A stretch of DNA of 64,000 nucleotides. It comes from an uncultured Pseudomonadota bacterium. GTDB taxonomy: Bacteria; Pseudomonadota; Gammaproteobacteria; Methylococcales; Methylomonadaceae. The notes under the pieces were generated by a model. The model did no database searches, was not told the origin of the DNA, and worked only from the letters and a program-made list of their open reading frames with translations. The number at the start of each line of letters is the position of its first letter. Positions within the stretch are counted from its first letter, which is position 1. Of the stretch, positions 1 through 11,117 are shown piece after piece. Both the position numbers and the translations under genes were made by a program. The stretch is from the NCBI GenBank assembly GCA_903848935.1, contig CAINHO010000024.1, forward strand, positions 19,154 through 83,153, read 5' to 3'.

Positions 1-86
1 TCAATGATAATCCTTGAGTGATTTGGCGATTCGCTCACAACTTCAACCAATTTAGGTTTAAGCAAATTAGGGATAGAACTAAGCAT
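1..86 (-). CDS. rpoA: RNA polymerase alpha subunit, N-terminal fragment
   Basis: Alpha subunit scaffolds assembly of RNA polymerase. Only the first 28 codons are inside the window. The visible peptide contains NLLKPKLVEV, which matches the conserved start of RpoA (FLKPRLVDI in E. coli), and it follows rpsD as expected at the end of the alpha operon. The ATG at 86 is preceded by an AGGAA Shine-Dalgarno about eight bases upstream. The gene is cut by the window edge, not broken. Confidence 0.9.
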   Translation of the reverse strand, partial: MLSSIPNLLKPKLVEVVSESPNHSRIII

Positions 87-107
87 TTGTATTCCTCGGA
101 ACCATAA

Positions 108-728
108 TTATTTAGAGTAAAGTTCCACAACGAGTTGTTCGTTAATATCAGTCCCTAAATCAACTCTGTCAGGTAGACTAGTAAATGTTCCTGTCATGTC
201 TTTAGAATTGACACTAACCCAAACAGGAAAACCGTACTGTTCAGTAACCACCAACGCATCAATGATACGTTGTTGTTTTTTAGCTTTTTCTCTAATCGTT
301 AATACGTCGCCAGGAGAAACCTGATAAGACGGGACATTGATAAGTGAACTATTCACTTGAATTAATTTATGTGATACAAGCTGACGGGCTTCAGCACGAG
401 TACTTGCAAAGCCCATGCGATAAACCACATTGTCCAACCGTGACTCTAAAAGATTCAATAGATTTTCACCTGTTGCACCTTTTTTCAAATCGGCTGATTT
501 GTAGTAGTTTCTGAATTGTTTTTCCAATACACCGTAAATTCGACGCAACCGTTGCTTAGCACGCAACTGTGTTGCGTAATCAGAATTTCTAGCACGTTTC
601 GTGCCATGCTGACCTGGTCTTTGGTCTAATTTACATTTATTTTCCAGAGACTTCCCTCTGCTTTTCAAAAATAAATCAGTACCTTCTCTGCGACTCAATT
701 TACAAGTAGGACCTAGATATCTTGCCAT
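108..728 (-). CDS. rpsD: 30S ribosomal protein S4
   Basis: Primary 16S rRNA binding protein of the small subunit and, in related bacteria, the autoregulator of the alpha operon. At 206 residues it has the usual length. The N-terminal S4 region opens [20 protein letters not shown] and the S4 RNA-binding fold lies around residues 95-160 ([20 protein letters not shown]). It sits 21 bases before rpoA and 17 bases after rpsK, so cotranscription is expected. Confidence 0.98.
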   Translation of the reverse strand: MARYLGPTCKLSRREGTDLFLKSRGKSLENKCKLDQRPGQHGTKRARNSDYATQLRAKQRLRRIYGVLEKQFRNYYKSADLKKGATGENLLNLLESRLDNVVYRMGFASTRAEARQLVSHKLIQVNSSLINVPSYQVSPGDVLTIREKAKKQQRIIDALVVTEQYGFPVWVSVNSKDMTGTFTSLPDRVDLGTDINEQLVVELYSK

Positions 729-745
729 GTTAATACTCCAGTTTG

Positions 746-1132
746 CTACACACGTCGTTTTTTAGGTGGACGGCAACCGTTATGAGGAATTGGCGTCACA
801 TCAATAATATTGTTAATTTTAAAGCCCAAGTTATTTAAAGAGCGCACCGCAGATTCACGACCTGGACCTGGACCTTTAATTAACACATCAAGATTTTTCA
901 TCCCGTATTCTTGCGCAACTGAACCCGCTTTTTCAGCGGCAACCTGTGCGGCAAAAGGTGTACTTTTCCGCGAACCGCGAAATCCCGAACCACCCGAAGT
1001 AGCCCAAGAAAGTGCATTACCTTTTCTATCGGTAATGGTGATGATTGTATTATTAAACGACGCATGGACATGCGCGATACCATCCGCGACTTCTTTTTTT
1101 ATACGTTTTCTTGAACGATTTTGACTAGCCAT
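746..1132 (-). CDS. rpsK: 30S ribosomal protein S11
   Basis: Platform protein of the small subunit near the E site. It has 128 residues, the usual length, with the family signatures [19 protein letters not shown] and the basic C terminus RPPKKRRV. It lies between rpsM and rpsD in the conserved alpha operon order, with short spacers of 17-24 bases. Confidence 0.98.
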   Translation of the reverse strand: MASQNRSRKRIKKEVADGIAHVHASFNNTIITITDRKGNALSWATSGGSGFRGSRKSTPFAAQVAAEKAGSVAQEYGMKNLDVLIKGPGPGRESAVRSLNNLGFKINNIIDVTPIPHNGCRPPKKRRV

Positions 1133-1156
1133 TAGTTCAGACTCTTAAAAGTGGTG

Positions 1157-1513
1157 CTATTTTTTAATTGGTTTACGAGGACCTTTACGAGTACGCGCGT
1201 TCGTTCTAGTGCGCTGCCCTCTTAATGGCAAGCCTCTGCGATGTCTTATTCCACGATAACAACCAAGATCCATCAACCGTTTGATGTTCATAGAAACTTC
1301 ACGACGAAGATCGCCTTCAACAGTCATTTTTGCGATGACGTTACGAATAGCTTCTATTTTCTCTTCAGTGAGATCCTTAATTTTTACCGAAGGCAACACA
1401 CCCACTTCACTACAAATTTCACTTGCAGTTTGACGACCGACACCGTAAATCGCGGTTAGAGCGATAACAGCATGCTTATGGTCTGGTACATTTATCCCGG
1501 CGATACGAGCCAT
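1157..1513 (-). CDS. rpsM: 30S ribosomal protein S13
   Basis: Head protein of the small subunit that contacts the P-site tRNA and bridges to the 50S subunit. It has 118 residues. The start [20 protein letters not shown] and the C-terminal [14 protein letters not shown] are diagnostic. It is the first alpha-operon gene. A 77-base spacer separates it from rpmJ, long enough for an S4-target leader, but I could not confirm such a fold. Confidence 0.98.
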   Translation of the reverse strand: MARIAGINVPDHKHAVIALTAIYGVGRQTASEICSEVGVLPSVKIKDLTEEKIEAIRNVIAKMTVEGDLRREVSMNIKRLMDLGCYRGIRHRRGLPLRGQRTRTNARTRKGPRKPIKK

Positions 1514-1590
1514 TTAAATACTCCCTTGAGTACGAATTCTAAGCTTAAGTGTTAGATTATAACATATAACAATAATTGAGCAATCCAAAA

Positions 1591-1704
1591 TTACCCTTGA
1601 CGCTGTTTGTGTCTGCCATCTTCGCAAATCACTCGAACAACACCTTGTCTTTTTACAACTTTGCATTTTCTGCAAATTGGTTTTACAGATGCGCGAACTT
1701 TCAT
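1591..1704 (-). CDS. rpmJ: 50S ribosomal protein L36
   Basis: Small zinc-ribbon protein of the large subunit, 37 residues. The peptide starts [19 protein letters not shown] and ends RHKQRQG. It keeps the zinc ligands as C-x2-C then C and H, so this is the zinc-binding form rather than the cysteine-free paralogue. The ATG at 1704 has an AGGTTCC-type purine-rich stretch upstream. Position between secY and rpsM is the standard one. Confidence 0.96.
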   Translation of the reverse strand: MKVRASVKPICRKCKVVKRQGVVRVICEDGRHKQRQG

Positions 1705-1745
1705 AGGAACCTCCAAGATTCTCAAATCAATAAACGTGCTAACCG

Positions 1746-3068
1746 CTACTTCTTGAGGTTAGCTTTTTTCATTAAACCTTCATACTGTTGCGACATGATA
1801 TGCGTCTGCATTTGTGAGATAAAATCCATCACAACCACAACAATAATCAACAACGACGTTCCGCCAAAATAAAAAGGAACGTTCCAATAAACAATTAAAA
1901 ACTCGGGCAACAAACAAACTAACGTAATGTAAAACGCACCGATTAATGTTAGTCGCGTCATTACCTTGTCAATATAAATACTGGTCTGAATACCTGGTCT
2001 AATTCCAGGTAAAAAGGCACCCGATTTTTTCAAATTTTCAGCTGTCTCTTTAGAATTAAATACTAAAGCCGTATAGAAAAAGCAGAAGAAAACAATAGCC
2101 AGTGCGTAAAAAATAACATAAACAGGCTGCCCTGGTGAAAGTAACGTTGCCGCGTCTTGCAACCAACCAAACCCTTCGCTTTGACCAAACCAACTGGCAA
2201 TGGTTGCAGGAAAAAGAATAATACTTGATGCAAAAATTGGGGGAATAACACCAGCCATATTTAACTTCAAGGGTAAGAAACTGCTTTGACCTGCGTATAA
2301 TTTACGCCCTTGTTGTCTTTTTGGATAATTAATTACAATACGACGTTGCCCACGCTCTACAAACACAACCAACATAGTTACAGAAATGGAAATTAAAAAT
2401 AGCAGCACAATGAACGCGCTGCTCATCTCACCAGTACGAACAAGTTCAAACGTACCACCAATTGCTTTAGGTAACCCTGAAACGATACCAGCAAAGATAA
2501 TCATCGAAATACCATTACCGATGCCACGTTCAGTCACCTGTTCACCTAACCACATCAGAAAGATAGTGCCAGTGACTAATGTGACCGTAGTGATAGCAAC
2601 AAAATTCAAGCCTGGACTTAACACGACAGACAAACCGCCTGCAGTTTGATTTTGTAACGCTAAGGAAATACCAATTGCCTGAAAAGTCGCCAAAACCACC
2701 GTACCATAGCGAGTAAACTGAGAAATCTTACGTCGTCCCAGCTCACCATCTTTCTTCATTTGTTCCATTGACGGAATAACAACCGTCATGAGTTGCATAA
2801 TGATAGAAGCGGATATGTAGGGCATAATACCCAGCGCAAACAAGCTCAATCGCATTAACGCTCCACCCGAGAACATATTAAACATGTCCAGAATAGAGCC
2901 GCCTTGTTGTTCAAACATAGCAGCCAACGCTTTAGGATCAATTCCAGGAACTGGAATATGCGCCCCAACGCGATAAACAATAAAAGCCCCCAAAACAAAA
3001 AATAAGCGTGCCTTCAGCTCTGAAAAATCCCCAGTTTTGTTTGCCATTTGCGCTTTTGATCCATTCAC
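1746..3068 (-). CDS. secY: Protein translocase channel subunit SecY
   Basis: Channel-forming subunit of the SecYEG inner-membrane translocon. It has 440 residues with ten predicted membrane helices, and the conserved stretches [12 protein letters not shown] near the N terminus and [16 protein letters not shown] (plug/TM2 region) are clear. The start used lies one base after the rplO stop and has an AGAGG site inside the end of rplO. A second ATG seven codons in (MANKTGDF) is a possible alternative. Translationally coupled to rplO. Confidence 0.97.
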   Translation of the reverse strand: MNGSKAQMANKTGDFSELKARLFFVLGAFIVYRVGAHIPVPGIDPKALAAMFEQQGGSILDMFNMFSGGALMRLSLFALGIMPYISASIIMQLMTVVIPSMEQMKKDGELGRRKISQFTRYGTVVLATFQAIGISLALQNQTAGGLSVVLSPGLNFVAITTVTLVTGTIFLMWLGEQVTERGIGNGISMIIFAGIVSGLPKAIGGTFELVRTGEMSSAFIVLLFLISISVTMLVVFVERGQRRIVINYPKRQQGRKLYAGQSSFLPLKLNMAGVIPPIFASSIILFPATIASWFGQSEGFGWLQDAATLLSPGQPVYVIFYALAIVFFCFFYTALVFNSKETAENLKKSGAFLPGIRPGIQTSIYIDKVMTRLTLIGAFYITLVCLLPEFLIVYWNVPFYFGGTSLLIIVVVVMDFISQMQTHIMSQQYEGLMKKANLKK

Positions 3069-3069
3069 T

Positions 3070-3504
3070 TTATGCCTCTACTTTGCCACCAGCAGCTTCA
3101 ATAGATTCTTTTGCACCTACCGTTACTTTTACACCTTTTACAGTGACCGCTTTTGTCAACGTACCCGATTTAATAATACGTGCAACTCTGGTAAAAATCG
3201 GAACAATATTCGCGTCAATTAACACTTTCAAATCGATTACATCAGCTGTTAACCCATTCAATTCACCTAAACGAACTTCAGATGAAAACTTCGCTTTGTG
3301 GGAAGTAAAACCCACTTTTGGCAGGCGGCGTTGTAAAGGCATTTGACCACCCTCAAAACCAACTTTATGAAAACCGCCACTACGAGCTTTTTGACCTTTA
3401 TGACCACGACCACAGGTTTTACCCATTGTGCAGCCAATACCACGACCTACACGTCTTGATTTCTTACGCGCACCATCAGTAGCTTTAATTGTATTTAGAA
3501 ACAT
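3070..3504 (-). CDS. rplO: 50S ribosomal protein L15
   Basis: Late-assembly protein of the large subunit, 144 residues. The glycine- and arginine-rich N terminus ([20 protein letters not shown]) is the family hallmark. Its start codon overlaps the rpmD stop as TAATG, so the two are coupled, and secY begins one base after its stop. Confidence 0.98.
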   Translation of the reverse strand: MFLNTIKATDGARKKSRRVGRGIGCTMGKTCGRGHKGQKARSGGFHKVGFEGGQMPLQRRLPKVGFTSHKAKFSSEVRLGELNGLTADVIDLKVLIDANIVPIFTRVARIIKSGTLTKAVTVKGVKVTVGAKESIEAAGGKVEA

Positions 3505-3686
3505 TAAACCTCCTCAACCTTAAGCATATAAGCTACTTTGTTGATCATCCCTATATTTTCTGGAGTATTCAGCACTTCAACCGTCTGATTGATTTTACGC
3601 AACCCCAAACCTTTTAAACAGGCTCGATGATTAGGCAAACGTCCGAACCGACTTTTTATCATTGTGACACTTAACTTATTACTCAT
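3504..3686 (-). CDS. rpmD: 50S ribosomal protein L30
   Basis: Small large-subunit protein, 60 residues from the chosen ATG at 3686 ([20 protein letters not shown]). A longer in-frame opening upstream would run into rpsE and is not used. A GGGTGAT site lies just upstream of the chosen start. The sequence [14 protein letters not shown] matches the family. Confidence 0.96.
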   Translation of the reverse strand: MSNKLSVTMIKSRFGRLPNHRACLKGLGLRKINQTVEVLNTPENIGMINKVAYMLKVEEV

Positions 3687-3690
3687 CTTA

Positions 3691-4197
3691 TCACCCAGTG
3701 ATTTTATCAACGGACAACCCGCGTTTGGCGGCAATTTGGTGAGCATTGTGCATTCCAGTTAAGCCGTTAATCGTCGCACGAACCACATTAATTGGATTAT
3801 TTGTACCAATACATTTTGCTAACACATTATGTACACCAACAACTTCAAAAACTGCACGCATCGCACCCCCAGCAATAATACCAGTACCTTCCGAGGCAGG
3901 TTGCATATAAACTTTTGCGGCTCCAGTCGTATTTGTAATCGCGTATTGAAGGGTATCACCCTTCAACTCCACTTTACGCATATTTTTGCGTGCTTGTTCT
4001 AATGATTTCTGAATAGCAATGGGAACTTCGCGTGCTTTACTAACGCCGTAACCGACGCGCCCTTCGCCGTCACCCACGACAGTCAAAGCAGTAAAACCAA
4101 AAACCCGACCGCCCTTTACCACCTTTGCAACTCGTCTAACGTTAACTAATTTTTCTTGTAACCCGTCAGCCGAACCTTGAGTAGGTGCTGTAGCCAT
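3691..4197 (-). CDS. rpsE: 30S ribosomal protein S5
   Basis: Small-subunit protein involved in decoding accuracy and mRNA entry. It has 168 residues. The N-terminal double-stranded RNA-binding part ([20 protein letters not shown]) and C-terminal half ([19 protein letters not shown]) are typical. Located in the standard spc order between rplR and rpmD. Confidence 0.98.
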   Translation of the reverse strand: MATAPTQGSADGLQEKLVNVRRVAKVVKGGRVFGFTALTVVGDGEGRVGYGVSKAREVPIAIQKSLEQARKNMRKVELKGDTLQYAITNTTGAAKVYMQPASEGTGIIAGGAMRAVFEVVGVHNVLAKCIGTNNPINVVRATINGLTGMHNAHQIAAKRGLSVDKITG

Positions 4198-4206
4198 TGT
4201 ATTCTC

Positions 4207-4560
4207 CTAAAATTTCAAGCCAGCTTCACGAGCGGCATCGGCCAATGCTTTAACACGACCGTGATATTTAAATCCCGAACGGTCAAATGCAACTTCAATA
4301 ACACCTACCGCGAGGGCTTTTTCAGCGATACGCTTACCCACCGCAATTGCCGCCGTGATATTACTCGTTCCCTTCAAACCTGCCTTCAATTCAGTTTGAT
4401 TTGTCGAAGCACTTGCCAAAGTCACAGTGCCATCTTCACTAATAATCTGTGCATAGATATGCTGTGATGTCTTGTGAATTGACAACCGAGTAGCGTTTAA
4501 CTTTTTAATCTGACTACGCACTTTTAATGCGCGTTTCATACGAGTTTGTTTCTTATCCAT
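4207..4560 (-). CDS. rplR: 50S ribosomal protein L18
   Basis: 5S rRNA-binding protein of the central protuberance, 117 residues. The basic N terminus and the C-terminal [20 protein letters not shown] are diagnostic. Separated from rplF by nine bases. Confidence 0.98.
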   Translation of the reverse strand: MDKKQTRMKRALKVRSQIKKLNATRLSIHKTSQHIYAQIISEDGTVTLASASTNQTELKAGLKGTSNITAAIAVGKRIAEKALAVGVIEVAFDRSGFKYHGRVKALADAAREAGLKF

Positions 4561-4569
4561 TACGCTACC

Positions 4570-5103
4570 CTACTTTTTCTTGGCTTCTTTTCTAGTGACA
4601 TGCTCATCCGAATAACGCACACCCTTCCCCTTATAGGGCTCAGGGGGACGGTAAGCTCGAATCTTTGCGGCAACTTGTCCAACAAGTTGCTTATCACTAC
4701 CTTTAAGGATAATTTCAGTTTGACTTGGAGTCTCCACTGAAACGCCTGCAGGTACTTCAAAGTCAACGGGATGTGAAAAACCAAGCGATAAGCTAAGAAT
4801 ACTTTCTTTTGCTTGTGCTCTGTAACCCACGCCAACTAGCGTTAATTTCTTTTCAAAACCAGCTGATACGCCAGTCACCATGTTATTTACAATCGCTCTC
4901 GCTGTACCAGCTTGAGCGGTTGCTTTTTTGTCATCTTTATTCCACTGCATTGAAATCACATTGTCTGTAATCTCCATGCTAACTGAAGTATCAAAATCAA
5001 ACGTCAACAAACCTTTGCTACCTTTTACAATAACATTGTTGCCGTCAACTTTAACCTCCACACCACTTGGAATAGTAACGGGGGCTTTAGCAATTCTTGA
5101 CAT
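4570..5103 (-). CDS. rplF: 50S ribosomal protein L6
   Basis: Large-subunit protein near the factor-binding site. It has 177 residues with two L6 repeats; [20 protein letters not shown] at the start and [17 protein letters not shown] sequence ([19 protein letters not shown]) at the end are the family signatures. Confidence 0.98.
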   Translation of the reverse strand: MSRIAKAPVTIPSGVEVKVDGNNVIVKGSKGLLTFDFDTSVSMEITDNVISMQWNKDDKKATAQAGTARAIVNNMVTGVSAGFEKKLTLVGVGYRAQAKESILSLSLGFSHPVDFEVPAGVSVETPSQTEIILKGSDKQLVGQVAAKIRAYRPPEPYKGKGVRYSDEHVTRKEAKKK

Positions 5104-5117
5104 AACTACGCCTTATG

Positions 5118-5513
5118 TTAACAAACAGTGCAAATGACTTCGCCACCATGCCCGATGGCACGCGCCGCTCTATCCGTCATTACTCCATTTGAAGTTGACA
5201 CGATAGCGACACCCAATCCGCCGAGAACTTTTGGCAATTCATCTTTCGATTTATAAATCCGCAAACCTGGTCTACTGATTCGTTTGATGTTTTCAATTAC
5301 AGGCGCACCTTTATAATACTTCAACACAACTGTCATCTCAGTGTGACTGCCATTGGTTTCAGTGCTAAATCCCGTAATATAACCCTCCTCTTTAAGTACT
5401 TTTGCAATCGATACTTTAAGTTTAGACGAAGGTTGTTTTATAAATTTTTTACCAGCAGACTGACCGTTTCTAATGCGTGTCAGCATATCCGCTACTGGAT
5501 CTGTCATACTCAT
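5118..5513 (-). CDS. rpsH: 30S ribosomal protein S8
   Basis: 16S rRNA-binding assembly protein, 131 residues; in relatives it represses the spc operon by binding mRNA near rplE. The start [18 protein letters not shown] and C-terminal [20 protein letters not shown] are typical. The first ATG was kept; the second Met is two codons in and equally possible. Confidence 0.98.
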   Translation of the reverse strand: MSMTDPVADMLTRIRNGQSAGKKFIKQPSSKLKVSIAKVLKEEGYITGFSTETNGSHTEMTVVLKYYKGAPVIENIKRISRPGLRIYKSKDELPKVLGGLGVAIVSTSNGVMTDRAARAIGHGGEVICTVC

Positions 5514-5545
5514 CGCTTAATTCTCCAAAATTGATCCAACAGAAA

Positions 5546-5851
5546 TTACCAGCTCGCCTTAACAACACCAGGTACGTCACCACGCATTGTTGCTTCGCGT
5601 AATTTATTACGACTCAGACCAAATTTGCGGTAATAACCATGTGGGCGACCGGTTAAATTACAACGGTTACGCACGCGCGATGGACTGGAATCTCTGGGTA
5701 ATTTTTGAAGCTGCAACTGAGCAGACTCTTTATCCTCAAAAGTAGAGCTAGGAGCTCGAATAATCTCTTTCAAAAAATTACGCTTAACATCATACTTTTT
5801 AACTAATTGTTTGCGCTTTTCTTCACGCGCAATCATTGATTTTTTTGCCAT
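5546..5851 (-). CDS. rpsN: 30S ribosomal protein S14
   Basis: Small-subunit head protein, 101 residues from the ATG at 5851 ([20 protein letters not shown]). It is the long, zinc-free form: the C-x2-C motifs of the zinc form are absent and the length equals that of E. coli. The C-terminal [20 protein letters not shown] is diagnostic. An ATG two codons upstream is less likely by alignment. Confidence 0.97.
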   Translation of the reverse strand: MAKKSMIAREEKRKQLVKKYDVKRNFLKEIIRAPSSTFEDKESAQLQLQKLPRDSSPSRVRNRCNLTGRPHGYYRKFGLSRNKLREATMRGDVPGVVKASW

Positions 5852-5864
5852 GATCAATCACCCC

Positions 5865-6404
5865 TTACTGTTTAAATGGAAAATTAAACAACCTCAACAA
5901 CGCCAAACCTTCTTCGTTAGTTTGTGCTGTCGTAGTAATGGTGATGTCCATACCGCGCAACATGTCGATTTTGTCGTAATCGATTTCAGGAAAAATAATT
6001 TGTTCTTTCACCCCCATCGAATAATTACCGCGTCCATCAAAACTTCTTGGATTCAATCCCCTAAAATCCCGAACTCGAGGAATAGAAATACTAATCAAAC
6101 GATCCAAAAATTCGTACATTTTATCGCTACGTAATGTCACTTTACAGCCGATAGGCATATCATCACGAATTTTAAATCCCGCAATAGATTTTCTCGCCAA
6201 AGTAATTACTGGTTTCTGACCTGAAATCTTTTCCATGTCACTAACAGCAAACTGCAATACTTTTTTATCCGCCACTGCACCGCTTACCCCCATATTGAGG
6301 GTGATTTTAGTAATACGAGGAGCTTGCATTACGGTTTTGTAACCGAACTGTTCAATTAAAGCAGGACGAACAGTTTCCTTATATACCGAGTCTAATCTAG
6401 CCAT
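5865..6404 (-). CDS. rplE: 50S ribosomal protein L5
   Basis: 5S rRNA-binding protein of the central protuberance, 179 residues. Conserved segments include [15 protein letters not shown] and [20 protein letters not shown]. Lies between rplX and rpsN in spc order. The start region would be the S8 feedback target in related bacteria; I could not verify the fold here. Confidence 0.98.
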   Translation of the reverse strand: MARLDSVYKETVRPALIEQFGYKTVMQAPRITKITLNMGVSGAVADKKVLQFAVSDMEKISGQKPVITLARKSIAGFKIRDDMPIGCKVTLRSDKMYEFLDRLISISIPRVRDFRGLNPRSFDGRGNYSMGVKEQIIFPEIDYDKIDMLRGMDITITTTAQTNEEGLALLRLFNFPFKQ

Positions 6405-6412
6405 GATTCACC

Positions 6413-6730
6413 TTACGCATCGACAACTTCGTTGGTTGATTTAAAGTATCGGACTTTTTTTCCATCATCTAAAAATCTAAAACCGACCCGATCCGCTTTT
6501 TTTGTTACCGGGTTATACAGCCCTACATTGGAAATTTCAATCGGCATATCCTTAGTCACAAAACCGCCTTGAACACCTACATTAGGGTTCGGCTTTTGGC
6601 TTTTACTAACCTGATTGATACCCTCAACAAGAACTTTGTTATTTTTCAGAATTTGGGTCACACGACCACTTTTGCCCTTATCTTTACCGATACGGACGAT
6701 GACTTCGTCACCTTTTCTTATTTTTTGCAT
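6413..6730 (-). CDS. rplX: 50S ribosomal protein L24
   Basis: Assembly initiator of the large subunit. It has 105 residues with an N-terminal KOW motif ([19 protein letters not shown]) and the conserved [15 protein letters not shown] segment. Spaced 8 bases from rplE and 16 from rplN. Confidence 0.98.
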   Translation of the reverse strand: MQKIRKGDEVIVRIGKDKGKSGRVTQILKNNKVLVEGINQVSKSQKPNPNVGVQGGFVTKDMPIEISNVGLYNPVTKKADRVGFRFLDDGKKVRYFKSTNEVVDA

Positions 6731-6746
6731 AATTTTACTCTCGACC

Positions 6747-7115
6747 TTATAACACTTCAGGTGCTAATGAAATGATTTTCATGAACTTTTCACCTCTAAG
6801 CTCACGAGTCACAGGGCCAAAAATCCGTGTACCTAACGGTTGCAAATTGTTATTTAAAATAACCGCTGCATTGCCATCAAAACGAATAACTGAACCATCA
6901 GAACGACGTACACCTTTACGAGTACGTACGACTAACGCGTTATAAACCTCGCCTTTTTTCACTCTGCCGCGAGGAATCGCATCTTTTACACTGACTTTAA
7001 TGATATCGCCAATACCAGCGTAACGCCGATGCGAACCACCAAGTACTTTGATACACATGACCTTTTTTGCACCGCTATTATCGGCAACCTCAAGGTTAGT
7101 TTGCATCTGAATCAT
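6747..7115 (-). CDS. rplN: 50S ribosomal protein L14
   Basis: Subunit-interface protein, 122 residues. [20 protein letters not shown] and the C-terminal [18 protein letters not shown] match the family almost residue by residue. It is the first gene of the spc block; 39 bases separate it from rpsQ, with no clear terminator. Confidence 0.98.
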   Translation of the reverse strand: MIQMQTNLEVADNSGAKKVMCIKVLGGSHRRYAGIGDIIKVSVKDAIPRGRVKKGEVYNALVVRTRKGVRRSDGSVIRFDGNAAVILNNNLQPLGTRIFGPVTRELRGEKFMKIISLAPEVL

Positions 7116-7154
7116 GATCTATTCCTACAAATATAAAATTAAGCGTTTAACTGA

Positions 7155-7418
7155 TTATTTGTTAGTACGTTCTAACACTTGTACCAATTTAAACGTTTTA
7201 TGTTTAGACATCGGACGGCAAGATGTAATTGAAACTACATCACCTTCTTGACAAAAATTATCCTCATCATGTGCCATCATCTTCGTAGAACGTTTTATAT
7301 ACTTCCCGTAAACGGGATGCTTTACTACGCGTTCAACCAAAACAGTAATCGTCTTGTCCATTTTATTACTGACAACACGCCCCGTAATGGTTCGTAATTT
7401 AGTCGTATTTTCACTCAT
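7155..7418 (-). CDS. rpsQ: 30S ribosomal protein S17
   Basis: Small-subunit protein with an OB fold, 87 residues. [20 protein letters not shown] and the segment [20 protein letters not shown] identify it. It ends the S10 operon set and lies one base from rpmC. Confidence 0.98.
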   Translation of the reverse strand: MSENTTKLRTITGRVVSNKMDKTITVLVERVVKHPVYGKYIKRSTKMMAHDEDNFCQEGDVVSITSCRPMSKHKTFKLVQVLERTNK

Positions 7419-7419
7419 A

Positions 7420-7611
7420 CTACGCTCTCACCATCTCATTTAACACGGTTTGAACGCGAGCTACGTCACGTCGTACCTTTTTCACCTGAGCTGTTTTAGA
7501 CAGCTGCCCTGTACCCTTTTGCATCTGTAGGGTAAAACGTTCTCGCGCTAATTCAATTAACAAAACTGATAGCTCATCGCGTGACTTTTGACGTAATTCA
7601 CTTGCTTTCAT
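7420..7611 (-). CDS. rpmC: 50S ribosomal protein L29
   Basis: Small helical protein at the polypeptide exit, 63 residues from the ATG at 7611 ([20 protein letters not shown]). A GTG one codon upstream is also in frame but alignment to E. coli L29, also 63 residues, favours the ATG. The start overlaps the rplP stop (TGATG), so translation is coupled. Confidence 0.97.
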   Translation of the reverse strand: MKASELRQKSRDELSVLLIELARERFTLQMQKGTGQLSKTAQVKKVRRDVARVQTVLNEMVRA

Positions 7612-8024
7612 CACATTATCGTCCGTACAGTAAATAGTGTTTTCAAAGGTAACTTAGCTGATGCTAACATGAAAGCTTCACGAGCTAACTCTTCAGAAAC
7701 ACCTTGAATCTCATACAGCATCGTACCTGGGCGAATTTGTGCAACCCAATACTCTACGTTGCCCTTACCCTTACCCATACGAACCGCTAAAGGTTTTTCA
7801 GTAATTGGCTTATCCGGAAATACACGAATCCAAATCTTACCACCACGTTTAACATGACGAGTAATAGTACGACGAGCGGACTCAATTTGACGAGCCGTCA
7901 ACCGACCACGACTAATTGATTTAAGACCGAACTCACCAAAACTAACTGATGATCCACGAACAGCAATACCGTTGTTCTTGCCTTTATGCTGTTTACGAAA
8001 TTTTGTTCTTTTAGGTTGAAGCAT
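7611..8024 (-). CDS. rplP: 50S ribosomal protein L16
   Basis: Large-subunit protein next to the A-site tRNA and 5S rRNA. It has 137 residues. [19 protein letters not shown] and the segment [20 protein letters not shown] are diagnostic. The position that is Arg81 in E. coli, target of the hydroxylase YcfD/RoxA, falls in [11 protein letters not shown], so the substrate site is present. Confidence 0.98.
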   Translation of the reverse strand: MLQPKRTKFRKQHKGKNNGIAVRGSSVSFGEFGLKSISRGRLTARQIESARRTITRHVKRGGKIWIRVFPDKPITEKPLAVRMGKGKGNVEYWVAQIRPGTMLYEIQGVSEELAREAFMLASAKLPLKTLFTVRTIM

Positions 8025-8040
8025 CTTTCTGTTCCTTCAA

Positions 8041-8712
8041 CTATTTTTTAGATTCAGAGTTAATAGATGCTTTATGTGCATCTACATCAAATACTTCACC
8101 TTTGAATATCCACACTTTAATGCCGATAATTCCATAGGTTGTATGTGCCTCAGCCGTTGCGTAATCGATATCCGCACGCAAAGTGTGCAAGGGTACGCGC
8201 CCTTCTCTGTACCACTCACTTCGCGCAATTTCAGCACCATTCAAACGCCCACCCACGTTTATTTTGATACCTTCAGCACCTAAACGCATCGTGTTGGTAA
8301 CAGCCCGTTTCATTGCACGACGGTACATGATACGCTTTTCAAGCTGTTGAGCAACCCCTTCAGCGACTAAATATGCATCCAACTCCGGTTTTCTAATTTC
8401 TTCAACGTTGAGCTGTACAGGCACACCGATCATTTTAGCAATTTCTTGCTTCAAAACTTCGATGTCTTCGCCTTTTTTACCAATAACGATACCTGGGCGT
8501 GCAGTGTAAATCGTAATTTGTGCGTTGTTCGCGGGGCGATTGATTTGAATGCGACTCACTGAAGCGTGCGCTAATTTTTTTCTTAAAAACTCTCTGACTT
8601 TTAAATCTTGATACAAAAAAGTGGAATAATCTTTGCTGCTTGCATACCAGCGCGAATTCCAGTCTTTAACAATACCAAGACGTATGCCAGTTGGATGTAC
8701 TTTTTGACCCAT
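8041..8712 (-). CDS. rpsC: 30S ribosomal protein S3
   Basis: mRNA-entry protein of the small subunit, 223 residues. [20 protein letters not shown] at the start and the KH-domain GxxG region [18 protein letters not shown] near residues 70-90 are clear. The C-terminal domain ends in a short basic tail (INSESKK). Confidence 0.98.
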   Translation of the reverse strand: MGQKVHPTGIRLGIVKDWNSRWYASSKDYSTFLYQDLKVREFLRKKLAHASVSRIQINRPANNAQITIYTARPGIVIGKKGEDIEVLKQEIAKMIGVPVQLNVEEIRKPELDAYLVAEGVAQQLEKRIMYRRAMKRAVTNTMRLGAEGIKINVGGRLNGAEIARSEWYREGRVPLHTLRADIDYATAEAHTTYGIIGIKVWIFKGEVFDVDAHKASINSESKK

Positions 8713-8720
8713 GTTATCCC

Positions 8721-9056
8721 CTACTCGCTTTCTGCAACTTTAATGGTGATATGGCAGGTTCTTTTAAGGATATGATTCGCACGACCTTTAGCTCTTGCCT
8801 TAAATCTTTTCAATGTCGCCGCCTCATTTACAAAAACCGTAGATACTTTTAACGCATCAATGTCAGCACTTTCATTATGCTCTGCATTAGCGATTGCTGA
8901 TTCTAAAACTTTTTTTACAATAAATGCGGCTTTTTTCGGACTGAACTTTAAAATGTTCAATGCTTTTTCAACAGGAAGTCCACGAATTTGATCGCAAACT
9001 AACCGTGCTTTCTGAGCAGATAAAGGCGCATTACTTAATTTTGCTGAAACTTCCAT
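8721..9056 (-). CDS. rplV: 50S ribosomal protein L22
   Basis: Protein of the peptide exit tunnel, 111 residues. The N-terminal [20 protein letters not shown] and the tunnel-loop region with [20 protein letters not shown] are typical. The loop has no macrolide-resistance type deletion that I can see. Confidence 0.98.
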   Translation of the reverse strand: MEVSAKLSNAPLSAQKARLVCDQIRGLPVEKALNILKFSPKKAAFIVKKVLESAIANAEHNESADIDALKVSTVFVNEAATLKRFKARAKGRANHILKRTCHITIKVAESE

Positions 9057-9064
9057 CGTCCATC

Positions 9065-9337
9065 CTACTTAGATTTCTTGTCAGCCACATGACCTTTATA
9101 GGTTCGGGTGGGTGCAAATTCGCCTAATTTATGACCCACCATATTCTCAGTAACGAGAACGGGGATGTGTAGCTTCCCATTATGAACTGCAATGGTCAGG
9201 CCTAACATATCAGGAATAATCATTGATCGTCTAGACCAGGTTTTAATCGGTTTCCTGCTACTGATTTTTATAGCATCCTCAACCTTTTTAAAGAGATGAT
9301 GATCAATAAAAGGACCTTTTTTAATTGAACGCGGCAC
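9065..9337 (-). CDS. rpsS: 30S ribosomal protein S19
   Basis: Head protein of the small subunit contacting the A-site tRNA. It has 90 residues with [20 protein letters not shown] and [19 protein letters not shown] as signatures. Confidence 0.98.
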   Translation of the reverse strand: MPRSIKKGPFIDHHLFKKVEDAIKISSRKPIKTWSRRSMIIPDMLGLTIAVHNGKLHIPVLVTENMVGHKLGEFAPTRTYKGHVADKKSK

Positions 9338-9355
9338 GCTGATTCCCCTCTATTT

Positions 9356-10177
9356 TTACTTACGACGTCTAATAATCATGTTATCAGTACGTTTGTTCTT
9401 TCTTGTTTTATAACCTTTTGTAGGTACACCCCAAGGCGACACGGGATGTCTACCACCCGATGTACGACCTTCACCACCACCATGCGGATGATCAACTGGG
9501 TTCATAACAACACCTCGAACGGTCGGTCTAATACCACGCCATCTTGATGCTCCGGCTTTACCTAAAGAAGCGAGATTATGCTCTGAATTAGAAACTTCAC
9601 CGATTACAGCACGACAATCAGCTAATACCTTACGCATTTCACCAGAACGTAACCGAAGTGTAGCATGAACGCCATCACGTGCAACTAATTGCACCGAGGT
9701 TCCCGCACTTCTAGCAACTTGTGCGCCCTTACCTGATTTCAATTCAACACAGTGTACCGTTGTGCCCACCGGAATGTTACGCAGTGGCATACAATTTCCG
9801 ATTCTAACTGGTGCAATTTCAGCAGAGATAATTTCCTGCCCAGCTTCAAGACCTTTCGGCGCGATAATATACCGGCGTTCACCATCCTTGAACAAAATTA
9901 ATGCAATGTTTGCAGTTCTGTTAGGATCGTATTCCAACCGCTCAACAACTGCAGAAATATCTATCTTGTTTCTTTTAAAATCAATAAGACGATAATGCTG
10001 CTTATGACCGCCACCGACGTGACGAGTAGTAATACGACCGTTATTATTACGACCGCCTGTTTTACTCTTCTTCTCTAATAACGCAGCAAATGGTTTACCT
10101 TTATGCAATGCATCATTTTTAACTCGTACTACAAACCGTGATCCAGGGGAGGTCGGTTTTGACTTTACAATCGCCAT
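9356..10177 (-). CDS. rplB: 50S ribosomal protein L2
   Basis: Core large-subunit protein required for subunit association and peptidyl transferase assembly. It has 273 residues, as in E. coli. The C-terminal [20 protein letters not shown] segment holds the conserved histidine tied to peptidyl transferase activity. Confidence 0.98.
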   Translation of the reverse strand: MAIVKSKPTSPGSRFVVRVKNDALHKGKPFAALLEKKSKTGGRNNNGRITTRHVGGGHKQHYRLIDFKRNKIDISAVVERLEYDPNRTANIALILFKDGERRYIIAPKGLEAGQEIISAEIAPVRIGNCMPLRNIPVGTTVHCVELKSGKGAQVARSAGTSVQLVARDGVHATLRLRSGEMRKVLADCRAVIGEVSNSEHNLASLGKAGASRWRGIRPTVRGVVMNPVDHPHGGGEGRTSGGRHPVSPWGVPTKGYKTRKNKRTDNMIIRRRK

Positions 10178-10206
10178 AATTTTTACCGTTTCCTTTTCTA
10201 TCTCAA

Positions 10207-10506
10207 TTAAGCCGTTGCAAATTCAATATCATGACCAGCTTTCAGCTTAACATAAGCCTTCTTCCAATCAGAACGCTGACCCAACGAACGCCCAAATCTT
10301 TTTTGTTTGCCTTTCACGTTTAATACCCGTACAGCATCTACTTCGACATTAAACATTGCTTCGACGGCACTCTTCACTTGTTTTTTAGTCGCATTTTTCT
10401 GCACTTTAAAAACAATTTGCTTATCTCTTTCCGCAATAATTGTACTTTTTTCAGAAATAACAGGTGCTTCTAAAATACGTGTTAACTGATATAAATTTGT
10501 ACTCAT
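10207..10506 (-). CDS. rplW: 50S ribosomal protein L23
   Basis: Exit-tunnel protein that docks trigger factor and SRP. It has 99 residues with [20 protein letters not shown] at the start. The start codon overlaps the rplD stop by four bases (ATGA), so the two genes are coupled. Confidence 0.97.
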   Translation of the reverse strand: MSTNLYQLTRILEAPVISEKSTIIAERDKQIVFKVQKNATKKQVKSAVEAMFNVEVDAVRVLNVKGKQKRFGRSLGQRSDWKKAYVKLKAGHDIEFATA

Positions 10507-11114
10507 GCCAAACGCTCCTCTAACTGCTGCAACGCACTCGGAGTGACAATCACTTTATCTGCTGCAACTAATAAAACAGGATTTAAATTTGCTGCTTCAA
10601 CCACTTCCACATAAGGAATGTTTCTTGAAGCTAAAGCCAAATTCATATCAACTTCACTCACAACAATCAAAGTACGTTTTGAGTCAAAAGAATCCAATTG
10701 TGCGCGTAACGCTTTCGTTTTCGGTGTAGTAGCTAACACTTCTGCACTGATAATCAAACGATCTTGACGCAACAATTCCGATAAAATTGAACGAACACCG
10801 ACACGAAACATTTTTTTATTAAGTTTCTGATCATAATTGCGCGGTCTTGCAGCAAAAGTAGCACCACCCGTCCGCCATAATGGACTGCGTGTTGTTCCAG
10901 ATCTCGCTCGACCAGTTCCCTTTTGACGCCAAGGTTTGGCACCGCCACCACTCACGTCAGAACGTGTTTTTTGTGCTTTCGTACCTTGTCTTGCACCAGC
11001 CAAGTAACGTGTCACCAACTGATGGACAAGTGTTTCATTGTACGATTGTCCAAAAACAGCCTCACTAACTTGAATGCCATTTTGTTCATTTAATTTAGGT
11101 ATTTGCAATCCCAT
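10503..11114 (-). CDS. rplD: 50S ribosomal protein L4
   Basis: Exit-tunnel protein; in E. coli also the autoregulator of the S10 operon. It has 203 residues. The conserved loop [20 protein letters not shown] is present. Note that the usual long S10 leader on which L4 acts is absent here because rpsJ follows tuf after five bases. Confidence 0.98.
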   Translation of the reverse strand: MGLQIPKLNEQNGIQVSEAVFGQSYNETLVHQLVTRYLAGARQGTKAQKTRSDVSGGGAKPWRQKGTGRARSGTTRSPLWRTGGATFAARPRNYDQKLNKKMFRVGVRSILSELLRQDRLIISAEVLATTPKTKALRAQLDSFDSKRTLIVVSEVDMNLALASRNIPYVEVVEAANLNPVLLVAADKVIVTPSALQQLEERLA

Positions 11115-11117
11115 GAC

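Noticed and set aside
4560..4835. Minus-strand frame inside rplF and other alternative frames in the ribosomal cluster
   Set aside because: They overlap highly conserved ribosomal genes and have no family resemblance.
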